Source: Volutella citrinella (lineage: Eukaryota > Ascomycota > Sordariomycetes > Hypocreales > Nectriaceae). Taken from it: a stretch of 64,000 nt of DNA. The position numbers and the translations under genes are program-made. Location of the stretch: the NCBI GenBank assembly GCA_034401135.1, contig JAWZSP010000008.1, forward strand, positions 992,001 to 1,056,000, read 5' to 3'. Position 1 is the first letter of the stretch. Every line of letters begins with the position of its first letter. Positions 62,580 to 64,000 of the stretch are shown in pieces. Below the pieces are notes generated by a model. It saw nothing but the letters and a program-made list of their open reading frames with translations. It was not told the origin of the DNA and did not search any database.

Positions 62580-64000
62580 ATGCGTCCCCGGGCGGTAGTT
62601 CGTCGAGCTCGGCTCGACGCCGTCCGATACCAACCACGAACTCGAATTATTTGCTATCGATCCTTCACCTACCACACGCAACTTACCAACAAGTCGAGAC
62701 CAAACCTCCCTTTCCTTGCCATCCCAGTCGCCAATCGGAATGACGTGCGCTGCTTCACCACCGAGCGGCGGCAATGGTTGAAGCATGAGGCCAAGCTGGC
62801 GGTGCGCTATACCATCTCCTTCTGGGGAATCCTTGCCTGCGTCGGCGTCATTTACTGGTTTTATAACGAAGAGTCACTTGAGCGCGATTTCCCAACTCCA
62901 CACGAGTGGCGTTTCCTAACTAGGAAGATGCTTCGCGATGCCAACCTCGGTCGATCTCCCCCAAATGGCGAGGTCGTTTGGCCGCAAGCAATGGAACTAT
63001 CACGAGGCTGCGTCCTGCGACTGGAGGATCCGAAAATTGACGGAGAAGGTACGACGAAGTTGTCGGACTACGTTGACCCTGATGCCGAGATCCCCGGCGA
63101 GTTCAATCCGTGTGACATCAGTGGCAAGAGCGAGGAGTGGAGGAGAGGCTACTTCGAGGCCATCATGCTGGCCGCCAAGGCTGCTGAGCACACTGACGGA
63201 TGGGTCCGGGACACTGCCCGAAACATCATCTCACCCCCGGAGTTTGTGATCGGGCCCTCCAACCCCCGGCCGGTGCCGATCCCCGCAGGACAACCCCACG
63301 CACCCCGCGAAGAGGATTGCGTGGTGGCATATCCTAGTGCGGACAACTTTTACATGAAGATCCTTGCTACCAAGGGATTCACAACACGCCAGAAGCTGGA
63401 GGCGACGCTGGAATATGCCAGCTTCATGGACTTCAAACAGCGCCCCGAAGGCGCTGAAGCTCTGTATAACCTTGCGCTGGCCGAGGCTTCCCAAGGCCTC
63501 GACCTGTCCAACCCTCCTTATAACCCCAAGACGTTCGTTCTCAACGACAAGGCCGGTCCTCCTTCTCAGAACCTTCTCGATGCCATTACTGCCATGGCAA
63601 ATCACAAGGCTCGGAGTGGCAGCATCAACAATGCACTCCCCATCTATCTCTCCATTCTGAAAGCACGTCGTTTCCTCCCTAACGACCCCCCAGCTAGCGC
63701 CCGCCGAGCGAAGAAGCCCGTATCTCCCTGGGAGCAGATGACCAAGTTCCTGGCACAGCCCGACTACCCTCCCCCTGGACCAGATGGCACCGAGACGCCC
63801 TGGCGCAGCCCCGCCGAGCGCTGCCAGGAGGCATCACTTAGCCTCTACATTGGCGAAATCCTTTTTGCTTCGGCAGCTCGGGACGACGGCCTTTCGTGGA
63901 CCCGCGATAGCGTCGATGTCGCTGAAGAACAGCTGCGCAAGCTGAGTGTGCAAGATGACGCGGAAGCCAAGAAGACGTGCCGCGAGTGTCTCGGTGCTGG
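62580..64000 (+). CDS. Fungal mitochondrial membrane protein with TPR-like repeats, incomplete at window edge
   Basis: An uninterrupted frame runs from the ATG at 62580 to the window end: 473 complete codons with no stop. The N-terminus is basic and lacks acidic residues apart from D13 (MRPRAVVRRARLDAVRYQPR), typical of a mitochondrial presequence. A membrane helix lies at about 75-95 (RYTISFWGILACVGVIYWFY), followed by NEESLERDFPTPHEWRFLTR. Further conserved-looking blocks are LEDPKIDGEG (148-157), EEWRRGYFEAIMLAAKAAEH (185-204) and APREEDC (241-247). Helix pairs at about 276-305 (LEYASFMDFKQRPEGAEALY and onward) and 349-366 (NALPIYLSILKARRF) resemble TPR-type repeats. Homologues in Sordariomycetes are often labelled MFS maltose permease, which does not fit a single-helix protein with helical repeats (my recollection, not checked). 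Function unknown; inner-membrane location is inferred. The end of the visible part has a Cys pair (TCREC, about 466-470). Confidence 0.88.
   Translation, partial: MRPRAVVRRARLDAVRYQPRTRIICYRSFTYHTQLTNKSRPNLPFLAIPVANRNDVRCFTTERRQWLKHEAKLAVRYTISFWGILACVGVIYWFYNEESLERDFPTPHEWRFLTRKMLRDANLGRSPPNGEVVWPQAMELSRGCVLRLEDPKIDGEGTTKLSDYVDPDAEIPGEFNPCDISGKSEEWRRGYFEAIMLAAKAAEHTDGWVRDTARNIISPPEFVIGPSNPRPVPIPAGQPHAPREEDCVVAYPSADNFYMKILATKGFTTRQKLEATLEYASFMDFKQRPEGAEALYNLALAEASQGLDLSNPPYNPKTFVLNDKAGPPSQNLLDAITAMANHKARSGSINNALPIYLSILKARRFLPNDPPASARRAKKPVSPWEQMTKFLAQPDYPPPGPDGTETPWRSPAERCQEASLSLYIGEILFASAARDDGLSWTRDSVDVAEEQLRKLSVQDDAEAKKTCRECLGA

Noticed and set aside
1..64000. CRISPR arrays, rRNA genes, intact transposons, biosynthetic gene clusters
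   Set aside because: No regularly spaced direct repeats, no 5S-like block, no transposase or reverse transcriptase motifs, and no PKS, NRPS or terpene synthase signatures were seen on either strand.

Overview
The window looks like nuclear DNA of a filamentous ascomycete, most likely a Sordariomycete and possibly Hypocreales. The evidence is short introns (about 52-123 nt) with GT...CTRAC-like...AG signals, C/T-rich leaders ahead of start codons, GC-rich codon use, and protein families typical of Pezizomycotina (fungal Cox16, a Cnl1-like BLOC-1 subunit, an FlbC-like C2H2 factor, a GRDP-like protein, an Est1-type protein, a membrane-anchored ThiF/TcdA enzyme). The order-level placement is inference; no marker gene was compared.

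Eight protein-coding genes are supported. In order they are: a conserved fungal protein of unknown function (2564-3412, minus); the cytochrome c oxidase assembly factor COX16, with two exons (13335-13802, minus); a Cnl1-like BLOC-1 subunit with a His/Ser-rich tail (17575-18120, minus); a two-finger C2H2 transcription factor resembling FlbC, with two exons (35159-36084, minus); a GRDP/DUF1399-like protein with an 11-nt first coding exon (46972-48928, plus); an Est1-type protein with an N-terminal zinc finger (54851-57370, minus); a tRNA threonylcarbamoyladenosine dehydratase (60676-62255, minus); and, divergent from it, a fungal mitochondrial membrane protein cut off by the window edge (from 62580, plus). 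I rebuilt the exon joins by hand from reading frame and splice signals.

The rest is gene-poor. About 9.9 kb, 3.8 kb, 17 kb, 10 kb, 5.9 kb and 3.3 kb hold no gene I can defend, only simple repeats, UTR-like tracts, one AT-richer block (about 23.6-26.7 kb) and decayed coding fragments. The most interesting of these is a minus-strand relic at 46190-46950. It encodes a six-cysteine domain followed by a Gly/Tyr/His-rich tail in broken frames, and it lies head to head with the GRDP gene with only 21 nt between the two ATGs.

The genes do not form a cluster or pathway. Cox16, the tRNA dehydratase and the right-edge protein all point to mitochondria; the others act in endosomal sorting, transcription and RNA or telomere biology. 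I found no tRNA, rRNA, CRISPR array, intact transposon, or obvious biosynthetic or defence cluster. Lineage-specific genes with many short exons could be missed by reading alone.
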